A stretch of 64,000 nt of DNA from Immersiella caudata (GCA_030512335.1 JAULSU010000005.1:62001-126000); one strand, 5' to 3'. Shown: positions 53,061 through 64,000, numbered from the stretch's first letter. Numbers and translations: made by a program. Notes: a model not told the origin generated them from the sequence alone.

Positions 53061-55727
53061 GATGTCAAGGAGTTGTCAGGCAGGTCGCGTCATCGGACGG
53101 AGGAGCGGTGGTGGTGACTCTTCGTATTCGGTGCAGGGCGCAGACCGAGGAAAGAGTGGAAAACGGCGGCGGGGTCGGGCGCGCAATTCGTCGTGGGCGG
53201 AGCGGCTTTCGCAGTGCGGGTCTCGAATTCGGTGTCGCGCACCGGTCGGGCTTCTTTGGAAACGGCGGGAGCAACTGTAGGTGCGTGTGAGGTGAGTTGT
53301 GACAAAACAAAAGAAGTTGTGCGTTGCCGCCGAGGAAAAAGGGAGATCGACGGCACTCCTAACTTTCTGTGGAGCCGTGGTTCCCTTGGAGCCTGGAAGC
53401 CTGGGCTTTTGCGAAGAAAATTGTTGGAGGGCAGGCCTGGGATTGTGCTGCGCGTGAGGACCTGGAGCCCAGGCGAGCCAGGGATGGGCGGCTGGTGGAA
53501 CCAGGGTCTCGACTTGCCCCAATTCCCCCCAGAGCGAATGTCCCGAGCTTCCGATCTTGGCACCTGAACTGCTGAGGCAGGTGGCAGCTGCCACCGACAG
53601 ACGGATCGGCGGGGCCTGGACCTCTTGGAGCCGAGAGGCGGGAATGCGGCTTTGTTTGGTACCGCAGACGTGAATGCTGCAAATTCGGCTTTTCGCTGTC
53701 GTCGGGCCTATGGTGCCGGCCCTTCTTCCCGGCGATCAGCCTGTCGGGTTTGACGTCGGCGATGCTTCTGGCCGATGCCGTCACGAGCTTTTAAGAAGAC
53801 TCTCTAGATTCTGTTGCAGGCCTGCGTGAGCTGGGTTCGATGCCAAGACCCCGACTTTGGGGAAGGAGTGATTGCCGAGAGACGGCGCTTGTGCAGATGG
53901 GGCCCTTTGAGATTCAGGATCTCGTCGACGGGCATCTCTCAGATCGACATTTGGGACCCTGGATTACCATTACTCCCGTTCTCGACCCGCCCGAACGGTC
54001 GCTATGTGGATACGGAGAGCACACGAGAATGTTGCGTTGTGTCGTTCTTGTCGGCGGCGTTCCACACCGCAGCGATGCAAGGCGGCCACAACACCGGATC
54101 GGCAGGTCTAGAACGATCTCCAGCAAGCCTCTCAACTCACCTCTAACTTTGACTATTCCAGTTGAGTGACACAGCAGCACTGGCAGGGCAAATAATTTAT
54201 TACTTTTGCAACAGTCGTACGCGTCTAGCACACTACTGATTGCACAGGAGATAAGTAGATACCGCTGCGGCAACTGACCACCCACACTCACTCCCGTTGC
54301 TGCTGGCGTGGGCTGTCGTCGCACAAATGAGGCAGCCCACCTGCGGTCCGCCCGCTCCGCTGAGGGTCCTTTGTTGGGGCTCGGGGGTGCTCCCCCAATA
54401 TCGACGACGCCAGGCGGAAGGAGCGCCAATTGTCCAATATCAACACAACAGCGCACCCGTGGCACACAGCGTGGCGGCTGTGTTGTGCCCGGGCGGACTA
54501 GCGAGGGCTGCCGAATCGCTGGAGGCGCAGACCCCGCCGATCGCTTGGTTCTGGCCAATCGTGCATCGCGACTTCCGCCCTTTTCGGGGTCCCTGTCATG
54601 GACCAGTCCCCTCACTTGGCTTCCGTGCCGCGACGACAGGATGATCGAACTCGGTACACTTCACACATTGTCCAGTGTCTGCTTTGGTGCGTATTCTCGC
54701 GCTCCTTCCCCAGCGTGCGCTTCCCATCACGACACCGTGCAGATGGGTTCGCAAAGCGGAGAAGCGCAATCCACAAACCAAGACTTTGTGGCGCCTGACT
54801 TGTTTCACCAAGCACCCTATGACATCACTTCACAGCTGCGCAGTGCCGTCATATCCGACAGCCAGCCCTGCCGCACTTGGGACGCAAATTTGCCAAAATT
54901 CTCGCGTCATCGCGTCGCTACTATGTGGGGAAGCAATGTAACCAACGGCACCGACCCGGCACCGGTCTGCCGCGCAAGCTCTCCCCAGAGACTTCCCCGT
55001 CGCGTCGCTGACAAGAAATCCAGGCCGCGATCGATTTTTTGCCAGACTCCAAGATCCTGCACTCAACTGCTAGGCGGGTTGCATTGTCGATAGCGCTGTC
55101 GCCAAGAAGCCCCTCCAGGCAGCAGGGACCAAAAATCAAGAAATGCAAAAATAGCCGAGTGGGGGTTGCCGTGCGCTACGCTGCTTCGGTCGTAGCCCCA
55201 TCGGAGGCTGTCACGGGCTGGCCTGGACCAGCCACGTTAAGCCCCTCATCTCGACCCTTTTCGTCCAAAAGGGGGTCAACTCGGAAGAGAGCAGTTGCCG
55301 GAGACTCGGAATTACCATCCTCCAAAGTTACTAACAGCACACGCGTGAGAGACAAAGTTGTCGACTCTTTCGAACCTAGTCAGTGCTCAAGTTGAGCCCC
55401 AGCACATTTTCCATTACAACCACGGTATGCGCATATATGAGTTGTTGGTGGGTTAGACGAAGGTTGTTGTTTTCCTGCAAGTGACTCAGACGCTTGATCG
55501 AGCTCGGATATGGCTCAGGCGTAGAGTGCCACAGCGATTGACATCCATCACTGCGACGACTGGACCTCGCGTCAAGGCCAGAGGTTGTGTTCAAAGCAAC
55601 GGTCGCTTTCGAGGAGTGATCTCTCGGGGTAAACAAATGAGTTGATGACTTTTGATATCAAGATCCACGGATGCTTCTTTCGGACCTTGAATTCTTCAAC
55701 TATTCCCATTCTTTCTCCCAATTCTCA
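53061..55727. other. 2.7-kb intergenic region, divergent promoters
   Basis: Between PRP24 (leftward) and the BTB gene (rightward). Frames of up to 261 codons (for example 54308-55093) have no motif, no splice support and overlap others. A GGTTCGATGCC sequence near 53834 looks like a tRNA B box, but no tRNA fold surrounds it. No gene called. Confidence 0.45.
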
Positions 55728-56237
55728 ATGGAAACTCAGTCTCTTCCATTCCGCCCCGTCTCAATGGACACGCCCTCCCTCACTTCAACTGCACCTTCAC
55801 ACCCCTCCTCCCCCTTTAATCCCTTCAACGGCCTGTCCCCAGCCTTTACCACTTCAACCGACACCATCCTTCTCAACGTCTCGGGCACGCCCTTCACCAC
55901 AACCATCGGCACCCTCACTTCCCGCTCGCACTTCTTCGCCGCGCTCCTCTCAGACCGCTGGCCCATCCCCCTAACCCCCACCACCCCCTCCACTTTTCCT
56001 ACTTCCTCATCCTCTTCTACTCCTATCCCTCCAGACCACTCCAACGCCCTCTTCATCGACTCGGATCCCACCCTCTTCTCCCACCTCCTCCGCTACCTCC
56101 GCCGCGGCGTCTTCCCCCTCCCTCTTTCTTCTTCGAAACATAACCTCCACCTCTACGGCTCCCTCCTCCCGGAATCCCTCTACTTCCAACGCGACGCCCT
56201 CACCCTCTGGCTGCAAGACGAACTCTACCTCCGCTGA
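55728..56237 (+). CDS. BTB/POZ (T1/KCTD-type) protein; downstream part appears broken
   Basis: 169 aa from ATG 55728 (METQSLPFRPVSMDTPSL). The BTB core is DTILLNVSGTPFTTTIGTL, SRSHFFAALLSDRW, then LFIDSDPTLFSHLLRYLRRG and SLYFQRDALTLWLQDE. A Ser/Thr/Pro insert of about 25 residues lies in the middle. The T1-type core (LNVSGT...F) is that of KCTD proteins, adaptors for cullin-3 ligases in animals and of unclear role in fungi. Relatives continue well past this point, while here TGA at 56235-56237 ends the frame. The following 480 bases still look coding (next entry), so the protein is probably truncated or the gene model has an error near 56237. Confidence 0.65.
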   Translation: METQSLPFRPVSMDTPSLTSTAPSHPSSPFNPFNGLSPAFTTSTDTILLNVSGTPFTTTIGTLTSRSHFFAALLSDRWPIPLTPTTPSTFPTSSSSSTPIPPDHSNALFIDSDPTLFSHLLRYLRRGVFPLPLSSSKHNLHLYGSLLPESLYFQRDALTLWLQDELYLR

Positions 56238-56716
56238 GTAGAGCACACCCCCGCCTGGAAGCGCCTGAGTGATACCGGACTCGGCACAGAAACATGGGGG
56301 AGCGAGATGGGCGTGCACTGGTGAAGAGGAGGGTGAGTGAGGAGCATAAGTAGGTGTGTCCGAGTAGTTTGCGGGAGGATAGTCATCGGTTGGCGTATGG
56401 ACATGGGCTGTGCGGGGAACCGAGCGGAGGGGTGGTGGATCGGGTGGAGATGACCGAATGGATGGAGTATGTGGCCAAGGTCGAGGTGAAGAGGGGGTGG
56501 TCTTGGGATCACGGGTGAGCTTTTTCACTTTTTCTGTTCTGAGGGGACTTGAGGACGGTGTGGCTGACAAGAGACAGGCAGGAGGTTCGCGACTATTATG
56601 AGCGGGAGTGTGAGAAAGAGGTAGCGGCTTCCAAGAGGAGCGGAGTCACGGATGACTGCGTCAGTACGTTGCGAGGGATGATGACGGTCGGGGGGGGCAA
56701 TGCAGTGCTACGCTGA
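56238..56716 (+). pseudogene. remnant of the C-terminal part of the BTB gene, with an in-frame TAG
   Basis: In another frame from about 56294 the sequence reads MGERDGRALVKRRVSEEHK, then TAG at 56351-56353, then VCPSSLREDSHRLAYGHGLC and EMTEWMEYVAKVEVKRGWSW. A normal intron at 56515-56577 (GTGAGC...GAGACAG) joins DHG/QEVRDYYERECEKEVA, and the frame ends at TGA 56714-56716. The splice-joined charged helix and LVKRR...VCP order are like the tail of fungal BTB proteins of this type. At least two lesions separate it from the BTB exon: the TGA plus frame change near 56237-56290, and the TAG. Confidence 0.45.
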
Positions 56717-56863
56717 GCTATCGCGCGGCTTAGATACAACGAGGAAATAAGTGCAGACAACTTGCATCTACCGCAAATACAATCGCAAATATAAATACCA
56801 TCTTTCTCGCACTAAGATATTCACGGTCAATACTTCTCTTCACCCCTGAGGCACCCGCCTTCA

Positions 56864-57805
56864 TCAGTCCGAACAGTCCAGTTCCCGAAAAAAGTCGTCC
56901 ACCTCTCGGCCCGAGCCCGTGCCGTTGAGCAAATCATCGGATGTTGTTCCGCCCTCGTAGCCGGGCGGGTGTTCATTCCAAGAAGACGTGGCAGCAGTAA
57001 AAGCTTTGGGTGGAGGGACCGAGGCATAGCCCGAGTCGCTCCCCATCATGGCGTCCCCTCCTCCGATGACAAAGGGGGAATGTCCCTGGTTGAGCGTATG
57101 CCAACTCTGGCTCACTGCTTCGGCTGTGAGTGGCTGTGTACGTGGTGGGATATCTGGTCCTTGGATCTCGGGAGGTACAAAGCCGCGGCGGCCGGGTCGC
57201 GCAGAAATTGGACCCGGGCATGACTCTTGTGTTTGGCCGAGGACAACGGATCCCTCCGTGGGCTTGCCCCCTCCGTCTAAGGGTCGTACATCTACAGTGA
57301 TGTGTTAGTTCAAAATGAGCATCAACGAGGCCTCTGTTAGAACAGATGACCTCAGAGATCAAGTATGGAGAACATACGGTAACAGTCGGGGATGGGCACG
57401 CCGCAGATCTCGTAAGCTTTGCAAAGCCTCTCCTCGCCGTTGACACCTTTTCCGATATTTTTCAACAGTTGCAGTCGCTCCTCGTCAAGAGTAATCAGGT
57501 GCTGAGATTTTGGATCCGGCGGGCACACATGCTTGCTCTGGAGCAATTTGGCTTTCTCGTACCCGTACTGCTTAAATCCCAGGCTCCCACCGCACAACAT
57601 GCAGTTAAATCGCGTGCTGTGGGTCTTTTCCAAGTGCTGACTAGGTGCTATTGTTAGGGGCAACTATACAAAGGTTTGTTCACGGTACTTACCCAATGTC
57701 TTTCACATTCGCATAGCTCTTGGGGCAAGCCGGAGAGAATGGGCATGCAATAGCATTATTCGACCTCTGGGACTCATCGAAACGGCTCGAAGCGGGCGTC
57801 TTCAT
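56864..57805 (-). CDS. C2H2-type zinc-finger protein, probably with further upstream exons
   Basis: complement(join(56864..57291,57378..57640,57693..57805)), 267 aa from ATG 57805. Introns of 52 nt (GTAAGT...CACCTAG) and 86 nt (GTATGT...CACTGTAG) keep frame. The fungal C2H2 block is IACPFSPACPKSYANVKDIG / QHLEKTHSTRFNCMLCGGSL. Next comes YEKAKLLQSKHVC and a helical LITLDEERLQLLKNIGKGVN. The C-terminal tail is Pro- and Ser-rich with SDSGYAS, a motif common in fungal regulators of this kind. Upstream there are gene-like exons, about 58026-58164 (SSSAVKTWQIEQYQRDTSPS) and 57969 leftward (EARSRNIARAEAFISHFDMV), joined by a normal intron 57970-58025. I could not connect them in frame to 57805, so the true start may be further right. 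Confidence 0.7.
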
Positions 57806-59318
57806 CTTTTTCTGGGGGTGCTAATGAAAGCCGAGGCGGCTGTGCATCAGGAAAGCGGTGCTGGCCGGGCGGAGTTACTTGTCTCTTGTTCACGAAGACT
57901 TGGGCTGGAAGACCATGTCAAAATGTGAAATAAATGCTTCTGCACGCGCGATGTTTCGAGATCTCGCCTCTATGGTTGCTGATCAGAAATATGCCTTTTT
58001 CTTGACAGTGAGAAGAGTGCCATACCTTCCAGTGACTTTGGTTCCACGCCTTGTAAACGGGCAAAAATCGGATCACTTGAGGGCGAGGTATCCCGCTGGT
58101 ACTGTTCAATTTGCCACGTCTTCACAGCACTGCTCGATTGAGTTTTGGAACTAGCGGACTTCACGCTAAACGATATCGGTTTCTAAAGTTGACCGGAACA
58201 TGAGTAAGATTGTCCACGGGATGTTAGTCGTGTTCAATAGTATCTGTTCAGCATACCTTCTGATTTGGGCCTTCCCGAGTCATTTATGATGCGGCGCTCT
58301 CAACATCTGATGATATGCGGAGGGGACAAGGATTGATTCCCTGAACGCAGTATATTACACTAGGGATCATATGTAAAGTGGTAAGGTTGGTGAGATAATT
58401 AAGGAAGCAGGAGTTCTGGATCGAGGATGATACCGCTTTCTGCCCCTGTACACCGCCTTTATCTGTGATCACAACTGTTCGTGGCTGAGTTGGCGAAGAA
58501 TAAGAATTTCGCCAATCAGAGATGCAGCGGGAAACGGGATTCCGAGCCCGACATTGGGTTCTTACCGCCATTTGAACCTCTGCGAGCTCTCCTGCAAGGG
58601 ACCGATGGATGACAGCTGCAATCGAGACTTGGCTCCACCCAAGGCGGATGGTGGCTGAAGATGAGGGTGAGGAGAACGTAGGGATGAGGTGGGATATGTT
58701 CTGAAGTCCTCCGTGTGCTTGTGGAAAACTCCGAGGATCGATTCAGTGGTATGCAGCGCACCCAAAAAATGCTGGCTAGAGCTCCACTCAAGACCTTCGT
58801 GCCTTCTATGCTAATGAAAGATGATGGTAAGGCACCTGCCTTGCTACCTGCCTACCTACCTACCTAGGTAAGGTACCTTAGGGGCGATAGAGAAGCTGTA
58901 GCCAGGCCCTCAGGGCGATTGGTTTCACCTCAATCCACTAACTTATTCCAAGTTCCGGGTTCAATGTAGTGCGAATTGAGCGTTCCTTGGGCTAGACCAC
59001 CCCAGATCCCAGATTCAGCCTCTGCATCTAGTCCCAAGATGGCCACATGTTCAAAATTGGCATTCTTCAGTCGCCGCTGGCTCAGCGAAGCACTGCTGTG
59101 CTCTCCCGACCAATAGCTCACCTCCGAGTTACACTGAGTTGACAAGGGGCACCTGCTGTGATCACAGGCAAATCGCCTCATATGGGCCGCGCTCGCTCTT
59201 GTCGTGCTTCCCATCCATCGCAAGGCAACCATTACAGATCCGCTTCCGTTGTTCAAGGCTACACAAGAATTGCACAGCTTCGAGTTCAAGTTCCAGGTCC
59301 AATCTACCTATATCTTTG
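57806..59318. other. mostly non-coding; possible 5' exons of the C2H2 gene at about 57880-58200
   Basis: 1.5 kb between divergent genes. The minus strand has two exon-like pieces described with the C2H2 gene. The remainder (58200-59318) has no supported gene. A (TACC)n tract lies at 58844-58879. Confidence 0.35.
58844..58879. repeat. TACC tandem repeat with a palindromic centre
   Basis: CTACCTGCCTACCTACC followed by TACCTAGGTAAGGTACC. The tetranucleotide tract meets its own inverted copy at TACCTAGGTA, so it can form a small hairpin. Such tracts are frequent in fungal intergenic DNA. Confidence 0.75.
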
Positions 59319-60097
59319 ATGAACTCCGACCCCACGACTTCGGCTCCGCGGGCCGGAAGCGAGGCTGCTCCAAACACATCTCCGGCCGGGAGCTCCGTAG
59401 CAGCCGCCACCGAAGACCATGTCTTTTTTCGAGTTGTCATCCGAGTCCGAGTCAATTCCTTCATGTTGTGGGGAGCACACCAACTCCACGCCGTCCCCGT
59501 CACTCCTCGCACCACCATCGGTGACGCCATGAATCTTGCTATCGAACAACGTCAGAGCCGAATGTCACGGCTCTCGCGCCTGCTGGCATATTTGTACACC
59601 GAGGTCACTATCGAAGAGACTCATTTTGCTCAACAAGTATGCACCTTGCCCCCGCCGGGCACCACCCCCAATGCCCGTTCACAATTCCACCTCACCTCGT
59701 CACCCCTATCGTGTCGCAACAACCATATGACTAACATCCCTAACAACAACAGTCCCCAACCACAGACGTCCCAGCCTCCCCCATCGAAGTCGCCATCTTC
59801 GCCTCCAACCTACACGAAGAATTGACCCAAGCCTACCACCACCCCTCGCTCTTCCAACAAAGAAGCCCACACACCTTCGCCGAGCGATATCCCGAGTTTC
59901 TCACCTCTTCCGATACAACCAAGGCTCTGCACGTCAAGGAAAAGTTGAAGATGTGCGCGGTCGAGGGCACCATCCTTTGGTTGCTCGTCACCGTGTATGC
60001 GCTGGGTCATGTGGGCGGGTCGATCGTTGGCTTTCAGACCATTGTTGCTGCGAATATCATTGCTGGATGGGTGCATTTGCGGTTGAAGGAGATCTAG
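59319..60097 (+). CDS. small two-pass membrane protein, unknown
   Basis: join(59319..59636,59753..60097), 220 aa. The 116-nt intron (GTATGC...AACAACAG with CTAAC) is phase 0 and joins FAQQ/SPTTD. A Ser/Ala-rich start is followed by FFRVVIRVRVNSFMLWGAHQ and a helical part. After ALHVKEKLKMCAVEG there are two hydrophobic segments (TILWLLVTVYALGHVGGSIV; FQTIVAANIIAGWVHL) and a short charged end. There is no known motif. Both exons share splice phase and hydrophobic design, so coding is likely. Confidence 0.6.
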
Positions 60098-60426
60098 ATA
60101 TTGAACACGGTTGGCGTTAATGTGAGCTTGGACTTGGGCGGGCAGGGAATAGATTGGGTGATAATATTAGAATATGTATTTACTTATTGGATAAAGGGCC
60201 TTGCTGGTCCCCTTTGGAGATAAATTCTTCGTAGACAAATAGAGGTCACCTGATGCAATGAGACTCGACCTCGCCGTTGAAATCAAGTTGCCACCGAGCT
60301 GATCGAGTGTTATCGTCCTGGTTGGCTTCAATGTGAACAGCTGGGCACCCAAGAACATGATGCACTGCAAGAGTTACGTCAGGACCGATTCGCTCACCAC
60401 ACATCACTATTAACAATATCTACACA
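60098..60426. other. intergenic region between convergent genes
   Basis: 329 bases with the 3' ends of both neighbours. Nothing else seen. Confidence 0.4.
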
Positions 60427-62265
60427 TTACTCGTACCCGCCATTCCAGACTAATGGGGCCCCCAAGTCTAGTTCTATCCGCCTCAAGTCCCCTGGATCCA
60501 ACGCCGGTACAGGGGCTATCGGCGGCAAAGGGGTAAATTGTGAAGACTTATGTGGATGATTTTCCTGAAATACCTCCTTGAACACCTCGGCGTCCGACTT
60601 GACATCGCTAGCAGCACCTAATAATTCACCGTCATTGCTATCGACAAACTCCAAATCGACCAGCTTCCCCGCTGGCTTGGACATGGAGTTCTCTGGCAAG
60701 CATTCCGTCGACTTCTTTCCCTTCGCCGTCATCCCTGACCTTGAAAGACGCCGCCACGTGCTACTCCTCCGACTCTTCTTTGCTTCCGGGCCTGGATCCG
60801 CATCCCCTGCCTGGGCTGACAACTCCGGAGAGGCGATGACAGTTGATGATGGACGCCGCTGTCGTTTTTTTGCATCCCCCTCTGGTACCCGAAACTTGAT
60901 CGCGATAGTCGCCGCCTCGTCCTTGATCAGCCCGTCTGCGTCGCACTCCTTCAGCGTAACCCAGCCCCCCTCGCCGATTAGGACATGTCGACTGAGACAC
61001 CCGAGATCCCACTCAACCGGCCGCTCCTCGCGAGCAAGATACGTCATCTTCACTGCCTCTCGTGGCTGCCCGGACCGTGTGTCTTCCTTCTTTTTCCATA
61101 GGCGGATAACTTTCCCCTGCGCATGCAGCTGGCCGTTGTATCGTATCTCTTCGGAGTAGAAGCGACGGAGCAGCGTTCGCTCCAGCATGTGTTCGAGGAA
61201 CTTTTCTCTTTGGACAAGGTCGGTGAACTTGTACTTGGCGTGGCGGAAGTAGACTTCGTGGCCGGTTCCTTTTCGAAATACGGTGATCGGGTGTGCACCG
61301 AGGAAGTGCACCTCAGTATCAGTCAAGGAGTCATCTTCGAAGCGAATACAACCGCGCGGGACTGTAGTCAGGTATGTCAGCTAGGAGGAGGAGGAATGAC
61401 GAAAAGAAGAAAGCGGAACCAACTTCGGTGCGTCACGGAGACTTGATGATTGTCGGTTTTGCGCTCGTAGTGGATAAGCCTCGTCTCTGCGTCTCGTTCG
61501 AGCACCTGAAGATACTTGACCTCGAGCGGTCCAGCGACTTTGATGCCCGCGCCGTTTTGGAGATATCTGTGTTGATCAGCTATGGATCACGAGCTTCACT
61601 GGGAACGTACAGGGTTGCTGGCAACTTGTGTCTCCCTGCTAAGCTTGCACTCGCACCGGGTGGCGTCTCGTTTTGAGCTGGCTGATGGCTCGAGGAAGGG
61701 CTCGCTGCTTGCGCTTGGATGTCGAGGTATGCTGGCGGCGGCGGTGTAGTCCCCCCAGGTGATATCCCCCCAGGCGAATGTGGAGCGGTCGGGAAACCGG
61801 GAAGCGGATGATGGCTGAAAGTCAGCATGGTCTGCCAGCGCGTTGTGACAGGGACCAAATGCGAGGAGAAAAGCAGTGGTACCTCAAGTATGTCGCCCAG
61901 CGCCGCCGATCTACCCTGAGCCCCAGTGTGATGAGCTCATACTGCAACTCGTCAACCTGGTCTTTGAGTCGCTTTTCCGACTCTTCTGGCCAAAAGAACT
62001 GGAGGAGTCGATTTGGGGGCTCGTTCATGCTCCGCTGCAGCGTCTGCTCGGCGACAAGAACCAGCCCCCACAGCCTCTTGCGCTCCTTCAGTGATGCGGC
62101 CTGGATGAGGTGGGCATCGTCAAGATCGTCGAGTATGCCTTCGAGTCTTTTGACCTGGCGCGGGGTGTTCTGGATAGTGCCGAAATTCTTAATGAAGTTG
62201 GCCATCAACTGCGTGAGCTGCACGGCGGCAGCCACGCCGCCTAGGATCTCGAGGCCTGTTGCCAT
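60427..62265 (-). CDS. protein with an NLR-type fungal N-terminal domain, unknown C-terminal region
   Basis: complement(join(60427..61361,61424..61566,61611..61814,61884..62265)) with the first donor at about 61882, about 554 aa. Introns are about 68, 44 and 62 nt; phases agree. The start MATGLEILGGVAAAVQLTQL and the helices after it (VKRLEGILDDLDDAHLIQAA; RLKDQVDELQYELITLGL) are those of the N-terminal domain common in fungal STAND/NACHT proteins. No NACHT, ankyrin or WD40 follows. Instead a Pro-rich linker (GGISPGGTTPPPPAYLDIQ) leads to a mixed region (EVKYLQVLERDAETRLIHYE; PRGCIRFEDDSLTDTEVHFL; FTDLVQREKFLEHMLERTLL) and an acidic tail ending WNGGYE. The middle resembles fungal proteins annotated only as hypothetical. 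The N-domain suggests a signalling role. Confidence 0.75.
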
Positions 62266-62895
62266 TTAAGATTGCGTGGGGTTTGTAGAACTTCTTGGTA
62301 TCTCTTTGCGCTATCTCAGTCGGCCCACCCGTCGGGTACGCATGGCGTGTTGCAGTGTCGCGTGAGAATCCGGGGATGCGGTTGGGGCAGGATGAGGTCG
62401 GTAAGAAAAACGGGAAGGGATGACCGCCGTCTGGCTTGTGCCCCACGTGTCAAAGGGAGGCTCTTCGTCCCAAAAGCTGGGGATGCGGGTTGCGAGGGCT
62501 AGGTTTGCCAGGTCTGCGACTGTCAGGGGCACAGCGTTGCATCATACCGAGCGGGGGGTGGGCGCCACAGCGCTGGTGCCGATGCGAATCCGTGAATCCG
62601 TTTGACAGCGTGCTCAATCCCGGCGCTGTGATAGGTCTCGGAATCAGCCGCCGAGGCAGCCGGGCAACCACCAGCTACACACCGGTTTGCCGAAATCGAG
62701 GCGACAAGGCACTTTTTCATCCAAAAATGTACAATTCCCTGCGCGTCGCAGCTTGCGCACTGCGATTTCGTTAAATAATGGTCGAGCGGTCCGCTGCGGG
62801 GAGTCAGGTGGTTGGGCAGGCAGTGAAGTTCGTCATCGGGAAATCCGAATTTGATCGACCTGTCTCGTGGCACGGAATCGAATCGCCAGAGACAA
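62266..62895. other. intergenic region, divergent promoters
   Basis: 630 bases between the NLR-type protein and the transporter. No supported feature. Confidence 0.4.
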
Positions 62896-64000
62896 ATGAG
62901 CGGCATCTGGGACAAGGCACAGGAATTTTGGATCCACTTTGTGGTTTCCAAGGATGTTGGACACATCGGGGTAGGCAGGCGCGCCCCGGAGAAAATCCTG
63001 ATTTTTGTTGACGAAGGTGGCAGGAGCGGGAGCGTCGAGACGACAGAATCGCTATCATCCTCAACCGCATCGGCTTCAGCTGGCGGGTTTATCTTGTCGC
63101 CTTTCTGGGCTTCCTGGCCTCGAGTTGGTCGCTAATTGCCATCTCCATCATCACGCCGGCGCTGTACTTCATCTACAATCGCCATGGCCAATTCGACGGC
63201 GACGCAGCGCTCGTGCTCGATATGGTCACATTGACCACCACCATCGTGGGCATGGTAGCGTTCGGCCTGCTCGCGGATCAAATGGGGAGAAGCAAGCTGT
63301 ACGGAATTGAGGTCATCATCGTCTTGGTGGCCGTTGGCGGAGCTGCCTTCTCCAGCGCCGGGTTCATCATCCACCAGGACAGGCCGGGTTCCTTGGATAT
63401 TTATGCAGCGCTGTTCGTCTTTCGAGCCTTTCTTGGTCTGGGTATTGGCGCAGAGGTAAGTTTGTCTTTTTGGCTCGCCCGCGCGCTCCTTATTTCATGG
63501 CCTCTTCTTTCTCCTCCTTTGGCATCTACTCGACGTCAGGGAACTAGTGCCTAAGACCCTCTTTCCAGTCTTGCCTTCCCGGTGACTCGGGGCTCCGATC
63601 TGACGCAACCTTTGACTATAGTACCCGATGTCAGCAGTCATTGCCGCCGAGTTCTCCCCAACGCGATGGCGCGGAGTCATGCTGGCAGCTGTGTTCCTCG
63701 CCCAGTCGGTCGGCCGCATCCTCGCATACGGCATCAGCCTGGGCGCTCTCCATGGCCTCACCGGGCAGATTGACTCCGACGCCGCAGATGTGCTCGATCA
63801 AACAAAGATTTCTCTCGACATCTTTTGGCGTCTCGCACTGAGCCTCGCTGGTATCCCCGCCGTCTTCGCCCTCGTCTTCCGTCTCTTCATTCCTGAAACC
63901 CCGCGCTTCTACTCGGCCGTCAAACGCGACATCAAAAAAGCCCGAGAGTCTCTCACCATGCTTGGCACACGCACCCCAGAGATGATCGCCGACATTGAGC
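62896..64000 (+). CDS. MFS transporter, phosphate:H+ symporter type, 5' part (runs off the right edge)
   Basis: join(62896..62970,63024..63455,63622..>64000), 295 aa in the window. Introns are 53 nt (GTAGGC...GGTGGCAG) and 166 nt (GTAAGT...GACTATAG). The first TM is WRVYLVAFLGFLASSWSLIA. The loop 2-3 motif is GLLADQMGRSKLYGIEVI, the usual G-x-L-a-D-xx-GRk of MFS. The GLGIGAEYPMSAVIAAEFSP signature is that of Pho84/PHO-5-type phosphate permeases. FWRLALSLAGIPAVFALVF and PETPRFYSAVKRDIKKA follow, as in this subfamily. It would import inorganic phosphate or a related anion at the plasma membrane. The first exon (MSGIWDKAQEFWIHFVVSKD) is my best guess and the start could differ. The rest of the gene lies outside. 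Confidence 0.82.

Noticed and set aside
53825..53845. tRNA B-box-like GGTTCGATGCC
   Set aside because: No A box at the right distance and no cloverleaf can be drawn.
54308..55093. 261-codon frame on the plus strand
   Set aside because: No motif; lies in the PRP24/BTB intergenic region with equally open other frames.
57292..57377. Suspected frameshift in the C2H2 gene at 57 kb
   Set aside because: A closer look shows the donor is C/GTATGT (phase 1), which joins the SDSGYAS frame correctly; the gene is intact.
1..64000. CRISPR arrays, insertion sequences, retroelements, rRNA genes
   Set aside because: None seen: no spaced direct repeats, no transposase or reverse transcriptase frames, no rRNA-like stretches; the genome is eukaryotic.

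Overview
The window is nuclear DNA of a filamentous ascomycete (Pezizomycotina). Most genes carry short spliceosomal introns of about 43-120 nt (two reach 166 and 206 nt) with GT donors, CTRAY-like branch sites and AG acceptors. The protein families are typical of these fungi: HET, Zn(II)2Cys6, DUF3433, DUF3431, an OTT_1508-like deaminase and NLR-type N-terminal domains. Genes lie on both strands with no operons, and about half of the sequence is non-coding. I cannot name the species or chromosome. All exon models were read by eye.

Left part (1-12 kb): the 5' part of an alpha/beta hydrolase (-), a carotenoid cleavage oxygenase (+), a DUF3433 membrane protein (+), and a Zn2Cys6 transcription factor (-). 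Next (13-25 kb) is a block rich in families linked to self/non-self recognition and regulation. It holds a LIM protein with an NLR-type N-terminus, a stop-interrupted gene, an OTT_1508-like deaminase, a broken C2H2 gene, a SET/MYND-like protein, a HET protein with ankyrin-like repeats, and a small coiled-coil protein.

Middle (25-35 kb): a DJ-1/PfpI protein, a decayed cysteine-motif gene, a DUF1989 protein, a polytopic membrane protein, an intron-containing tRNA-Asn-like gene, two more broken genes (an F-box gene and an unknown gene with three in-frame TAGs), and a TauD-type dioxygenase. A gene-free stretch of about 3.5 kb follows. Then come a cytochrome P450, three small uncharacterised proteins, and a DUF3431 protein.

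Right part (47-64 kb): a Rieske/AIF-type oxidoreductase convergent with the splicing factor PRP24, a BTB gene with a broken downstream part, a C2H2 protein, a small membrane protein, a second protein with an NLR-type N-terminus, and the 5' part of a phosphate-permease-type MFS transporter.

The most striking feature is the number of almost intact but interrupted genes. Some are broken by single-base shifts, twice or more in A or T homopolymers. Others are broken only by in-frame stops, and in the two cleanest cases every stop is TAG. That pattern fits young pseudogenes made by C-to-T mutation, and it also fits the stop-codon A-to-I mRNA editing known from sexual stages of ascomycetes. RNA data would separate the two.
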